Shown here one piece after another: positions 31,456 to 41,389 of a stretch of 64,000 bases of DNA. The stretch's first letter is position 1. Every line of letters starts with the position of its first letter. Below the pieces are notes generated by a model that had not been told where the DNA came from, searched no databases, and was given only the letters and a program-made list of their open reading frames with translations. The DNA is taken from positions 267,415 through 331,414 of the forward strand of contig CAUYUJ010013825.1 in assembly GCA_963575745.1 (NCBI GenBank), read 5' to 3'. The position numbers and the translations under genes are program-made. Source of the DNA: Prorocentrum cordatum. Taxonomy: Eukaryota > Sar > Dinophyceae > Prorocentrales > Prorocentraceae.

Positions 31456-32165
31456 GTGGCCACGCGCAGATCTGAACGGTACTGGCCGTCCCTGGGGGCT
31501 TGCGATTCTGCGAACCCGTCGCCACTTTCGAGGGCTGCTGGTGGGTCCAGCGGAGTGAGGCACCGCGCAGATCTGAGCGGTAGCTCGCCGTCCCTGGAGG
31601 GTTGCGATTTGCGAAACTGTATCCACTTTCGAGGGCGGGGCTGCGATCTGCGAAACTGCCACTTTCGAAAGCTGCAGGTGGGTCCAGCGGAGTGAGGCGC
31701 CGCGCGGATCTGAGCGGTACCTCGCCGTCCCTGGGGAGCTGCGATCTGCGAGCCCGTCGCCATTTTTGAAGGCTGTTGGTGGGTCCAGCGGAGTGAGGCA
31801 CCGCTCGGATCTGAGCGGTACCTCGCCGTCCCTGGAGGGCTACGATCTGCGAAACTGTCGCCACTTTCGAAGGCTGCTGGTGGGTCCAGCGGAGTGAAGC
31901 ACCGCGCGGATCTGAGCGGTAGCTCGCTGTCCCTGGGGGGCTGCGATCTGCGAAACTGTCGCCACTTTCGAGGGCTGCTGGTGGGTCCAGCGGTGAGGCA
32001 CCGCGCGGATCTGAGCGGTAGCTCGCCGTCCCTGGGGGGCTGCGATCTGCGAAACCGTCGCCACTTTCGAGGGCTGCTGGTGGGCTCGCCACTTTCGAAG
32101 GCTGCTGCTGGGTCCAGCGGAGTGAGGCACTGCGCAGACCTGAAAGGGGCCTCGCCGTCCTTGGG
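31456..32165. repeat. 101-bp minisatellite, about seven units (array 2)
   Basis: Same unit as array 1 (GATCTGCGAAAC..CGCCACTTTCGA, GGCTGCTGGTGGG, CCAGCGGAGTGAGGCACCGC). Some units are truncated (31620-31670, 32080-32110). Confidence 0.94.
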
Positions 32166-32543
32166 GGGCCATGTCATGTTGTTGCTGCCCCGCCGACGTT
32201 TAAGCCCCTTGCCCACCGTCCCCTTTTGGACTTTGCGTCTTCCTTAGTGACTCAGGGGTTCACTTCGTTACTCATCGTGTTTCCCTTGATTGGGGACCTG
32301 CGAACCTTCCGAATGCCGCTCGCAGAAGCATATGCGTCCATGTCACGTCGCCGCCCTCTCGCCAAATCTCCCAAGCTGCTCCTGCCCCGCCGCATTGCGC
32401 AGGGGTTGGGCACGTCGCCAGCGTAATGGAACATTCCTCCTGCAGAGGGACTGGCCCGACTTACGGCCACGCCGAACTCCCACTGACCGCCCACCACACG
32501 GGCGCGGTCTCCGCACCGTCTGGGGGCGCACTTGGGTAGAGGG
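32166..32543. other. Stretch without a recognisable gene
   Basis: Ordinary-composition DNA. A 66-codon plus frame at 32226-32426 has no motif. Confidence 0.4.
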
Positions 32544-32684
32544 CCAGATGCGAACTCTACCCCTACCCCCCTACGACTTCTGAGGGGGAGGGTGGGGTTC
32601 AGTTCGCTCGGGAGCTCCCGAACGAAGTGAACCCCACCCTCCCCCTCAGAAATCGTGGGGGGCAGGGCTAGGGTTCGCATGTGG
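32544..32684. mobile_element. 141-bp full-length fold-back element
   Basis: The left arm begins CCAGATGCGAACTCTACCCC and the right arm ends GGGCTAGGGTTCGCATGTGG. The arms stay complementary through CTGAGGGGGAGGGTGGGG and CCCCACCCTCCCCCTCAG, with a CTCGGGAGCTCCCGA centre. Almost the entire length can form one hairpin. Confidence 0.85.
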
Positions 32685-32838
32685 CCGCCTATTGGGGGGG
32701 GCACGGGGTGGAGCGAGGAGCTTGCTGAGTTTCCTGCTGGGGGGTGGCACGGGGGCACCGGTCTGCGGAGTTTTTCCCCTTGGAGGCACGGGGGGCACGG
32801 AGGGAGGGGGCACGGCCCCCCCCCCCCCCGAGTTAACG

Positions 32839-33010
32839 CTAGGGCTCACCAACTGCGCGTTCGCGCTGAGCGAAGCGCGAAGCGCGAATAACTTCGCGCT
32901 CTCGCGCCGCCCTCCCAGAAGGAGAATAGGAGGACGAGGAGGAGGGGGAGAAGGAACGAGGACCGCGAAGCGCGAAGCGCGAATAACTTCGCGCCCTCGA
33001 GGGAGCCCTT
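32839..33010. mobile_element. Family D element, copy 2
   Basis: CTAGGGCTCACCAACTGCGC to GAGGGAGCCCTT, with GCGAAGCGCGAATAACTTCG twice. Flanked by GTTAACG (32832-32838) and GTTTACG (33011-33017), one mismatch in seven. Confidence 0.8.
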
Positions 33011-33912
33011 GTTTACGGGTGGCACTGGAGTGGCACGGGGGCAGTTTCCCAGGAGTTTCCCGGGCGGCACGGGGGGGGCACGGAGGGGGGTGGCTCGGGG
33101 GCACTGGTTTGCTGAGTTTCCCCTTGGATCCGCCCCTGAGGGGAAGATCAGAAGATCAGAGGGGAAGCTTACAGTGGAGGCTGGTCCACAGGAGACCTTT
33201 CACAAGAACTCCAACCCTGAGACCCCAGGGCGCCCCTGGATTTGTGGCGTGGGTTAACGTCGCGCTCTCCATCGCACAACCACCGAAGCCCACGAAGCCG
33301 AGGGCACCCTGCAGGCAAGCAGGGTGCTTCTTGGCATGGGTCTCCACTTTAGCAAGCCAGCCGCGGATATCTGATCTTCCCGGCGAGGCGCCGGGAGCGA
33401 CCACATGCATCGGGGAAGGTGTCGGGCGGCGGGCTCGAGAGAGAGAGCTGCACGCCGCAGGCTCCGTCTCGACCCCCTGTTCGACCTTCCCCTTGCGTCC
33501 ACCTCGAGGGGGAACAAGGGAGGGTCAGAAAGATAGAGAGGGGAACCTGGCACGCCGCAGACTTCGTCTCGACCCCCCTTTCGAGTCCCCCCTGGCGTCC
33601 ACCTCGAGGGGGGAAAGGGGAGGAAGAGTCGGAGGAATACGGGGAGGGGCACCAGAGGAGACGACGGAGGGAGACCAGGGGCAAAGGAGGCGCAAGAAAG
33701 AGGCGCAGGAGCAGTGTGGACAAGCGCTGGGGCCGAGCTCGTGGAATGCTCGCCCCTCGCAGGCGCACGTCGGGGAGGAGGGGGTTGGGGAGGGACGTGC
33801 CTCAGACGATGCTCGGGCGTTGCGCAATGGGGGGGCGCAATGAGAGGGGGGGGGCCGTGGAGCGCAATAGACGGGGGGAGAGAGGTACACCGCCCGTGCA
33901 CCGTTGGGCCCC
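33011..33912. other. GC-rich stretch with a 107-bp tandem duplication
   Basis: CACGCCGCAG..TTCGTCTCGACCCCC and GCGTCCACCTCGAGGGGG occur twice, about 108 bp apart (33451-33640). No gene recognised. The segment ends at the assembly gap. Confidence 0.6.
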
Positions 33913-34012
33913 NNNNNNNNNNNNNNNNNNNNNNNNNNNNNNNNNNNNNNNNNNNNNNNNNNNNNNNNNNNNNNNNNNNNNNNNNNNNNNNNNNNNNNNN
34001 NNNNNNNNNNNN
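33913..34012. other. Assembly gap (100 N)
   Basis: Exactly 100 undetermined bases, the usual placeholder for a gap of unknown length. Features on either side may not be truly adjacent. Confidence 0.99.
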
Positions 34013-34211
34013 GTCAAGCCGGAGGCGACGTTCTCGTGCCCTGTGACCGTCGTACATGCCGCGAGCCTCGGGCCTCCACTCCGCCCAGCTGACTCCAGGG
34101 CTCCGACGCCCTAACATGTCGCTCGTGGAGGCATGGGGAGGCGGAAGAGGCGGAGGGAGCCGGGAGAGCCGTTCTAAGAACGCACTCGCGCCTCTTCAGC
34201 CAGGGTGCCGC

Positions 34212-34364
34212 CTCCTCCTCCTACTCCTCCTCCTCCTCTCTCTCTCTTTCTCCTCCTTCCTCTTCCCCCTCCCTCCTCCCCTCTCTCCCTACTCCCTCCC
34301 TCCTCCTCCTCCTCCTCCTCCTCCTCCTCCACCTCCTCCACCTCCTCCTCCTCCTCCTCCTCCT
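34212..34364. repeat. (CCT)n run
   Basis: CCT triplets with CTCTCTCT and CCCTCC interruptions. Confidence 0.93.
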
Positions 34365-34632
34365 GGGGAGGGGACGAAACCAAAAGACCACCCTCGGCTT
34401 CTTCGGCCCCATCTGGGAGGCCCGGAGCAGCGGAGGGCGGCCCGCCCGACGCTGGAGGGCACGGGTGCTCCGGGAGCGAGCTGTCGGATAGGGGAGCGAC
34501 CACAGAATGGATTCGCCCATGACTTTACTTCCTCGTCGAGTCGTGCGCAGACTGCCCGTAGACCCGCGAACACCCTGCGCAGTTCGCACGGACTCGACAC
34601 ACAAATCAACGTTGGGGTACATCAAAGCCTCG

Positions 34633-34756
34633 CCATCGCTCGGACGTCCATTTCCTGTGTTTTTGTTTCGGTTTCGTGCGTGGCTTTTTCGCCAAAAGAT
34701 CAAGGATGCTCCTCGACGGTCCTCGCCGAAGGAAAAATGCACACGTCCGAGCGATG
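34633..34756. mobile_element. Family B introner-like inverted-repeat element, copy 1
   Basis: 124 bp. Left CCATCGCTCGGACGTCCATT is inverted with right ATGCACACGTCCGAGCGATG. The interior has TTTCGGTTTCGTGCGTG and TCAAGGATGCTCCTCG. Copies occur at 36128, 56487 and 61341. Size, uniform ends and lack of coding fit the introner-type elements known from dinoflagellates, but intron status is not shown here. Confidence 0.85.
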
Positions 34757-35198
34757 ACGAGAAGCAGTGGTCGATGCCCTGCTCGAAGCCAGCAAGCGCG
34801 CAGTGTCCGTCCGACGGACTGGCCCCGACGAGCTCAGCGCGGGCGGGCCTGACCCTCGTGGGCAGCGCGGGCGCGCCGGCGCGGGCGGGGGGAGGGCCGG
34901 GGCGCGGGCGGCCAGCAGCTGCTGTGTAGAGGTGCCGACCTTCGATGCTTCCCCGCCGGGGGTCTGTTGCACATTTTCGCCCCGGATCCCCCCAGAACTA
35001 CAACGGACCGAAAGCATCCCCTGCAGGGGCAGAAAGAAGGCAACAAAAAGACGATGCTCGAAGCCAGACCTCGAACCTTGGCATACCGCGCCGACACCAG
35101 CAGCAAGCCAACGACGCGCTCCGCCTCCCAGAGAGTATGAGATGTTAAAACGCCGGGGGGGGATTCGCCCCCAGACCCCGAACCTTGCCCCGCTCTTC
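34757..35198. other. GC-rich stretch without a supported gene
   Basis: The plus frame just after the family B element reads MVDALLEASKRAVSVRRTG, which looks protein-like for about 30 codons and then turns into Gly/Arg-rich sequence. No splice-bounded exon can be defined. Confidence 0.35.
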
Positions 35199-35311
35199 TC
35201 TCGTCCTCCTCCTCCTTCTCCTTCTCTCGTCCTCCTCCTCCTCCTCCTCCTCCTTCTCTCGTCCTCCTCCTCCTCCTCCTCCTCCTCCTCCTCCTCCTCC
35301 TCCTCCTCCTG
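35199..35311. repeat. (CCT)n/(CTTCTC)n run
   Basis: CCT runs with three TTCTCTCGTCCT interruptions. Confidence 0.93.
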
Positions 35312-35973
35312 CAGAGGGCCCAGCGCCGCCAGAGCAAGATGGCCCACAAGGGTCCGAAGACAGCCTCAAAAGGGTCCTGAGAGGCCCCCCCGAGGGCCCG
35401 AGATGGCTCCACAACTAGCAGCGAGGCTCCTCCACACAAGCGAGTCAAACACCGTGCTGGGAACCTGCTGGGGTCATTTCGAAGTATCTTCTGGGCTTCG
35501 CGTTCCGCCCTCCCACTTGATGCGACGACAGTTGCGGCAAGCAGACCGCAGTCGGGTGAGGTTCACCACGGCTCGCGGCTAAAAGTGCCTTCGACGAGGA
35601 GAAGGAGGGGGCGGTGCTTCGCTGGAGGCGCTACCGATACACCTTCGACGCTGTGGAACTCATGATATTCCAGTTGAAAGTCGTCATCGGTCGGCCAGTA
35701 CCCGAATCAGCCCAGCTCGGACTGCACAGTTGAATTGCTCAGCCCGAGCTGGACAACTTTGCCCCAACGCGACTAGTGATTCGAAGGCGGCGGCAGACCG
35801 AGTAGCCGCTAGCCGTCGCACTGCGCTCTGATGCGGGCGACGGTCCCCAGGGCTGCGTGGGCCAACGCGTCGGGGAGATCGCGCGGCCGGCGCAATCGCC
35901 CCAACGGGTCGGGGAGGACGAGCAGTGATGTGAAGGAAGGAAGAGGCCTGCGGGAACAATGACACAAACATAA
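35312..35973. other. Stretch with one doubtful exon
   Basis: The plus frame 35560-35733 is open for about 57 codons and ends in TGA after PESAQLGLHS. It lacks a convincing acceptor, so it is not called. Confidence 0.35.
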
Positions 35974-36117
35974 CAAAAACTCGGAGGTCAGCGCGGATTT
36001 CTCAGGTCGGTGCTGGACCCCCTCTCTGACGCGCGGCGCGCCAGGGGCGGCGCCGGAGGCGCCGCCAGGGGGCCCCCGGCGCAGGTCGGAGGTGAATCCG
36101 CGCGGACCTCCGAGTTT
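35974..36117. mobile_element. Family I fold-back element, copy 2
   Basis: Left AAAAACTCGGAGGTCAGCGC is inverted with right CGCGGACCTCCGAGTTT. The GGCGCCGGAGGCGCCGCC loop matches copy 1 (20819-20930), but this copy is about 32 bp longer. Confidence 0.85.
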
Positions 36118-36127
36118 CTGTTTCCAC

Positions 36128-36257
36128 TTGCCGTCGCTCGGACGTCCATTCCCCCTGGAATTTTTTCGGTTTCGCGCGTGTGTACTTTGCTCGACGATCC
36201 GGGATGCTCATCGCTGGCCCTCGCCGCGAAAAAATGCACACGTCTGGGCGATGCCAA
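36128..36257. mobile_element. Family B introner-like inverted-repeat element, copy 2
   Basis: TTGCCGTCGCTCGGACGTCC to CACGTCTGGGCGATGCCAA, with interior TTTTTTCGGTTTCGCGCGTG and CGATCCGGGATGCTC. It lies 10 bp from the family I element and 180 bp downstream of the 126-residue gene. Confidence 0.87.
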
Positions 36258-36435
36258 GGTTTGTGTCGTTGCCTGTCCCCCGAGAGGCCTAGCCCAACCC
36301 CGGGCTGGCGCTCGCGCCGCTTCCGGGGCGGGCCCCCGGGGGTCTCGCGCGCCAGGAGGCGGCGGGGAAGGGCGCCTAACGGAGAGCCAGCTCGCGCACG
36401 CGGGCCCGCGGCCCGGACCGCTGGAAAGCGAGAAG

Positions 36436-36816
36436 CTAACGGCCGCAGCAGCAAGCCCTGCACTTGGAGCCGTCGTCGGGGCCGCAGCCGGCGGCGGCCC
36501 AGCCGCAGTCGCAGTCCGCGCACCCGGCGGGCGGTGGGCTGGCCAGGCTGAAGCCGCTGTCGGCGCTGTAGCGGAGGACGGGGACGTCCAGCTCCTTCTG
36601 CAGCCTGAACGCCTCACCCTCGTCGTCCGCGTTGGAGGTGGCCGTGAGGTAGAGAGCCATGATGGCCTCCGGCCCAACCAAGGAGGCTTGAACCTCTATC
36701 TCGTTGTACGGGAAGCTGTCCTGGTCCGCCACCCTCCCCTCGGCACGTTGGGGCGTATTCGAATGCTCCTCTGCTGCGTTGTCAGGATCGTTTCTGGGTT
36801 CCAGGGCCGATCCCAT
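36436..36816 (-). CDS. 126-residue protein with Cys-rich C-terminus, unknown function
   Basis: The ATG at 36816 opens MGSALEPRNDPDNAAEEHSN and the frame ends in TAG at 36436. The middle part, ASLVGPEAIMALYLTATSNA then DDEGEAFRLQKELDVPVLRY, has the look of an alpha/beta fold: hydrophobic strand, acidic loop, amphipathic helix, then the strand PVLRY. The tail CADCDCGWAAAGCG..CRACCCGR holds nine Cys. The composition is protein-like and free of the low-complexity bias of neighbouring frames. Ser-Asn and Val-Pro-Val-Leu-Arg faintly recall HAD-type phosphatidylglycerophosphatases, but the defining motifs are not complete, so no function is assigned. The frame is open further upstream to 36984, where the sequence becomes repeat-like, so a longer start or an upstream exon cannot be excluded. 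Same strand as the secreted protein at 37807-38604. Confidence 0.5.
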   Translation of the reverse strand: MGSALEPRNDPDNAAEEHSNTPQRAEGRVADQDSFPYNEIEVQASLVGPEAIMALYLTATSNADDEGEAFRLQKELDVPVLRYSADSGFSLASPPPAGCADCDCGWAAAGCGPDDGSKCRACCCGR

Positions 36817-37129
36817 GCCCTCCTCGCAGGCGCCCGTTAGAGCAGCACTCACCCTGGGGTTGCTGTTCGGCGCTCTGTTGGCCTCCCGGCGGCGCCAAGA
36901 CAGCTGGGAGGACCTAAGATGGCCCCAATACGCCGCCAAGCTGGTCCAAAATGCCTCGAAGATAGATACCCCAGATCGCCCCAAAACGGCCTCGGACGCG
37001 GGCCCTTTACAGCCTGGTAGGGCCCCCCCTACACGCGGGCCTGAATGAGCCCAAACAATTGATTCCGCATTGTGTTTTCAATCTTTGTCGCGATCCCGTC
37101 TTCTCGAGCTTCCGACAAAGCAGCACTGC

Positions 37130-37700
37130 CCAGAAGCCTTCCGCATGGGCCGAGAGGGCCCAAGAACGGCCCAAGAGAAGCCTCAAGACAATTCAAGAGA
37201 CCTCGATGACGGCCCCGAAACGCGTCAAGAGGGCATCGAGGCAGCCCAGAAAGGCCGCAAAGACGGCCTTCGAAGGCGTCAGACGGACCAGAGGTCCCAA
37301 GACTGCCCAAGATGCCCCTGATATAGCCCACGAGGGCTTCAAAAGGCCCTCCAGGAGGCCCAAACAAGCATACGTTTCCTGAGCTTTCCTAGTTTTGTTC
37401 GCGTTCCCACCTTTTCGGGCTTCCGACAGCGTAAGACGGTTCCAGAGGCCTCCAAGGCGGCCCAAGAGGCTCGCAAGACGGCCCGAAAGGCTCCCAAGAA
37501 GGCTCCAAGAAGGCCCAAGAAGGCTCAGTAGACCCCCATGACGGCCCACAAGCGCCAGAAGAGGGCCCTAAGACGGTCCAGAGAGGCCCCAAAGACAGCT
37601 TCCGACGGCGGCAGGCGGGCCAGGCGAGCCCTAAGACGGCCCAGGGGTGCCCCAAGAGGCCTCAAGAGTCCCCCAAAAGTCTCCGCAGGAGACCCCCTTC
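37130..37700. repeat. Degenerate array of GGCCCAAGA/CCAAGACGGC motifs
   Basis: The inverse-orientation relative of the 655-1295 array (AAGACGGCC, AAGAGGCC at 10-13-bp spacing). It separates the two minus-strand genes. Confidence 0.8.
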
Positions 37701-37806
37701 AAGGCCCCCGATGGTCGCGGGGACCAGGTCGCGCTTGAGACCCACTCGAGCTCAGCACGCGTGCTGAATAGCAGCGGGTCGTTGACTGCACCTCCTTCGC
37801 GCTGCA

Positions 37807-38604
37807 CTACTGCGCACCGAGGCGGGGGCGGGGTTTGCCGCAGGCAACTGGATACATCAAACCATCCGCAGGGCAGCTCACTGGCTGATCCGAACATCCG
37901 CAATCACCGTCCGTGAGCGGGCAGTCGGTGCGGCACGTCCCGCACAAAACGACGCTGCTCGGAACGTCCGGGTTGTCCGGAAAGGTCATGGTCTTGGGGC
38001 AAACAGTCGTCCAGGTGTTGGAGGAGACGTCGTTCTGGTATGCGCACATGAACGAGGTCACGCTGGCGTTGATGATTATCCCTACGTTGATGTTGTCAGG
38101 CGTGTCGGCGTTCCCGAGGCTCCGCGGGCTTGGCACGTACACATGCGGCCTGGCGCTGCTCACCAGGGAGCTCTGCACCAAGCTCCAACGGTTGATGTGC
38201 CCTTCCCAAGCAGCCTCCGGGCACGGCGACTCCGCGAAGGTGCCCGCGCACACGCGTGGGTCCCAGGTCGCGCCCCCCCCAGTCCCGTTGAGAAACAGCC
38301 CGACGTGCATGAGCACGCCGGCCTGGCAGAGGTCCGTCGTCGAGATCTCGCCGCGGGCTGCCCCCCTCCAGCAGCCGTTGATGTAGTCCAGGCGCCGCTG
38401 ACCGTCGCTGCCCGTGGGCACCTCGCCAGAGCCCAACCGGCGGCCGCCGCGCCCGTAGCCCTTCCCGTGCGCGCTGACGGCGAGCAGCGCGGAGGCGTCG
38501 TCGCCGGTGCACTCGGCACGGCCGTCGGCTCTGCACACCTCCTCGCGGGCCAGGGCCCCCGCGAGCAGTGCGGCCGCAAGCGCCGGGCGCAGCAGGGCGT
38601 TCAT
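37807..38604 (-). CDS. Secreted 265-residue Cys-containing protein, unknown family
   Basis: The ATG at 38604 starts MNALLRPALAAALLAGALA, a clear signal peptide (short basic N-region, hydrophobic core, small residues before a likely cleavage after about residue 19-20). The mature part begins REEVCRADGRAECTGDDA. Mid-protein LDYINGCWRGAARGEISTTD and CQAGVLMHVGLFLNGTGGG are followed by NINVGIIINASVTSFMCAYQ, CGTCRTDCPLTDGDCGCSD and a TAG stop at 37807. Asn-Gly-Thr and Asn-Ala-Ser are possible N-glycosylation sites. Paired Cys in the C-terminal third suggest disulfides. The frame also has 55 upstream codons without signal character, so the ATG before the signal peptide is preferred. The end CGKPRPRLGAQ is GC-rich, and a GC-type donor could fall just before it, so the true gene may continue in another exon. 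No family recognised. It would act outside the cell, at its surface or in the secretory system. Confidence 0.7.
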   Translation of the reverse strand: MNALLRPALAAALLAGALAREEVCRADGRAECTGDDASALLAVSAHGKGYGRGGRRLGSGEVPTGSDGQRRLDYINGCWRGAARGEISTTDLCQAGVLMHVGLFLNGTGGGATWDPRVCAGTFAESPCPEAAWEGHINRWSLVQSSLVSSARPHVYVPSPRSLGNADTPDNINVGIIINASVTSFMCAYQNDVSSNTWTTVCPKTMTFPDNPDVPSSVVLCGTCRTDCPLTDGDCGCSDQPVSCPADGLMYPVACGKPRPRLGAQ

Positions 38605-38879
38605 GGCCGCCCTCCAGCCAGGCACACTGAGGAGGGGGGAGCAACGCCTTCCCAAGCAGAGCGCTTGAGTCAAAGTTGGCTTGAACCCAAGTGACAAGAG
38701 CGGGCCAGCAGAGCGACCCGAGAGAGGCATTTCCGGAAAGCAAAGGCTCTGAGAGTCTCCCTGGGCCACCCCCTGCTATGTTCCCTCACCCCACCTCCTC
38801 GTCATTCTCATACTTGTCATCCTCCTCCTCCTCATGCTCCTCCGACTCCTCTTCCGACTCCGCCCTTCTCCACTCTCAA
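38605..38879. other. Upstream flank of the secreted-protein gene
   Basis: Ordinary sequence passing into a CTCCTC/CGACTCC pyrimidine tract at 38808-38875. No dinoflagellate promoter motif can be pointed to with confidence. Confidence 0.4.
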
Positions 38880-39230
38880 GCATGCCCAACTAACCCATGG
38901 TCCGCCGGGTCGGACTGACCGGTTCGACATTGCCGGCAAGAGTCCAGGTACACCATGTAGGAGTATCATCACACTCATACATGTAACTATATGCCATAAC
39001 TGCGGGTCAAGGGCCCGTGCAACGCATGCCCAACTGACCCACGGCCAGTCGGGTCGGCTTGATCGGTTCGGCATTGTCAGTAAGAGACCCGTCGCATCTT
39101 GTAGCCGCATCATCGCCCTCATGCCAGGAGCTGTTTGACAGAACTGCGGGTTAAGGGCACCTGCCAACCATGCCCAATGAACCGACGGTAAGACTGATCC
39201 ACTTGACCGAATCAGGATTATGAACAAACG
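38880..39230. repeat. About 145-bp tandem repeat, two and a half units
   Basis: CATGCCCAACT(A/G)ACCCA.GG.CCG, GTCGGGTCGG, TTCGGCATTG, then CATCATCGCCCTCAT and ACTGCGGGT(C/T)AAGGGC. It repeats from 38880, 39026 and 39168. A further copy, AATTAGCCCACGGTCCGCTGG, follows the (CAT)n block at 39829. Confidence 0.8.
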
Positions 39231-39234
39231 TCAA

Positions 39235-39805
39235 AGCCTTCCAACATCACCCGCACCATAAGCACCACTACCGCCACTACCATCATCAGAATCACCACCA
39301 CCACCATCATCGTCTTCATCACCATCGTAATCATCATCGTTGTCGTCCGCGCCATCAACACCTTCATAACGAAAGTGATCACCATAACCATAATCATCAC
39401 CATCATCATATTGATGATGATTAACATCATCAACACCATCATCTTGCACGCCCATCTCCGTCACCATTTACATCATCGTCGTCCGCATCGTCATCCGCAT
39501 CGTCGTCAACACCTTCACACTGATAATCATCATATAAATCCTCATCCTCATCCTCACCTTTGTCATCATCAGACGTATCATCGTCACCAGCACCAGCAAC
39601 ATCATCAACATCATCCTCGTCGTCACCCTTATCGTCATCATCGCCACCACCATCATTACACCATCTAACCAGGAACCCTCCTCCTCCTCCTCCTCCACCT
39701 CATCATCATCACCATCACCATCATCACCATCGTCATCAACATCAACATCATAATCATCATAATCATCAACATCATCATCATTCTCATCATCATCGATACT
39801 CTATA
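39235..39805. repeat. (CAT)n/(CAC)n microsatellite
   Basis: Long ATC/CAT/CAC triplet tract with CTCCTCCTC at 39677-39695. It is inserted within the tandem array whose copies flank it. Confidence 0.95.
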
Positions 39806-40599
39806 GTATGAGGAACTCTCGGGTACGCCAAATTAGCCCACGGTCCGCTGGGCTGGCCTGGCCGACCTGACATTATTGTATGCAAGAAACAACACGCTCC
39901 TGAATTCCCTACCGCGGTGATGTCAGCTCACCGCTCCGTGATTGGCATTGCAAGCGCCAGGCTGAAAGGACACGCCTCCTGCCTCTCCACACTCTGAGGA
40001 TGGGTTGATGCGTGCGGTTGCCTGCGATGAAGATCATTCGGGGGGGGGCCTCGCTAGGTCAGCTTGCTCGCTGGTAGTCTTGTGAGGATCAGGTTCATCG
40101 TGCTGTTTTCGAATTCTGGGTTTCAACATTCGGCCGCGGGGCGGGGGAAAGGGGCGGGGGCCTCGGCCTGGGCCGGCGCTTGGTCCATATGTTTTTTCAC
40201 GGTCGCGCAAGCAAGCTAGGGGAGATGGGGCCCTGGCCAGCCGCCAAAAGCAGCCGCCAAGAGCAGCCAGGACCTGGCCCACGCCGATCGGAGAAACAGT
40301 ACACAAGAGCAGTTACCAGGATCAAAACCAATTGCACGCAGCTGGTTCGCGAGACCCTCTCTACCAGCCCCCCCCCGTCGTCCAGCGCCCGGCTGGGGCG
40401 CTTCCGGTGCGGAAGGACGCCCTGGGTGGCCAACTGCGTACAGCGGGAAGAGGTCTGTCCCCTTGCAGCAGATGGGATACGATGAAGACTCGCTTGGCAG
40501 GCCACAGAGCCCGCGGTGTTCATTGCCCTTCAAGCCCGCTCCCCCGCTCGGGAGAACGGAGAGGGCCTGATGGACAGGGCCTGCCCTCGCCAGCATCCC
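39806..40599. other. Stretch without a supported gene
   Basis: Includes the outlying tandem-repeat copy (39826-39890) and the possible 3' tail of the LINE. No separate gene seen. Confidence 0.4.
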
Positions 40600-41389
40600 C
40601 TATACACCGAATTGTCGCCTCTCCCAAACGAAATTGGTTTTCTCATCGACTGGCGCTTCAGGCCCGAAGGGCCGTCTAATGGAGGTCCACCCGCTGGTTG
40701 AACTGGAAGCTTGGTCAACGATCCTCTGCCTCTCTTTCCGCCTCCGGCCTTTTTCGGCGAAGCCCCACTGAATGAACCTGCGCAAAGCGAACCTCCGCAC
40801 AAACGCCAGGGGCCTCCCCAGGGCCCTACAACCGCCTGGAAATCGACACCCACCAAACTTAGCAACCTAACCTGGCCCTCCACGCGCATGCCCCGCTTCT
40901 CCCCGAAAGCGTCGCACAAGTCCTGGCTCCACAATGCTCGACTGAAGGCGAGAAGGGGGCCCGCGGGTGTAGACCTGGCGGGAGCTGGGTGGGCGGGTCC
41001 ATGCCTCGCTTGAGCGCCTTGGGGGCGTTTGGGCAGCTTGCGGTGGCGCGCCCAGGGCATCGCTCTCGGAGGGGCGAGGATCTGCCCGCGCGCAGACCCA
41101 CCGAGGATCCCCCCCACCCCCCCACCCACCCGCCCACCACAGTCTATGACTAGGACGGGCTCGGGTAAGCCGGGGGGCTCACCTGGGCGCGAGTGAGGCG
41201 CAGCCTCGCACGGGTAGAGCCATTGTGCTCGCGCTGCAAACAACCCCATCGGCCAGCTGTAAATATCACCTGGCGCCCTCTTCGGGCCCGAAAGAACCCA
41301 CGCGGGACGCGCGCGATGGAAACGAGGCCTCTTGGCAACAGGGAATCCAGCGGCCGCGAGGCGGGACGAAACGCGGTCAGTGCACTTGG

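Noticed and set aside
35560-35733. Plus-strand frame ending PESAQLGLHS and TGA
   Set aside because: Protein-like, but it is short, begins after a TGA and lacks a clear acceptor, so it cannot be separated from chance.
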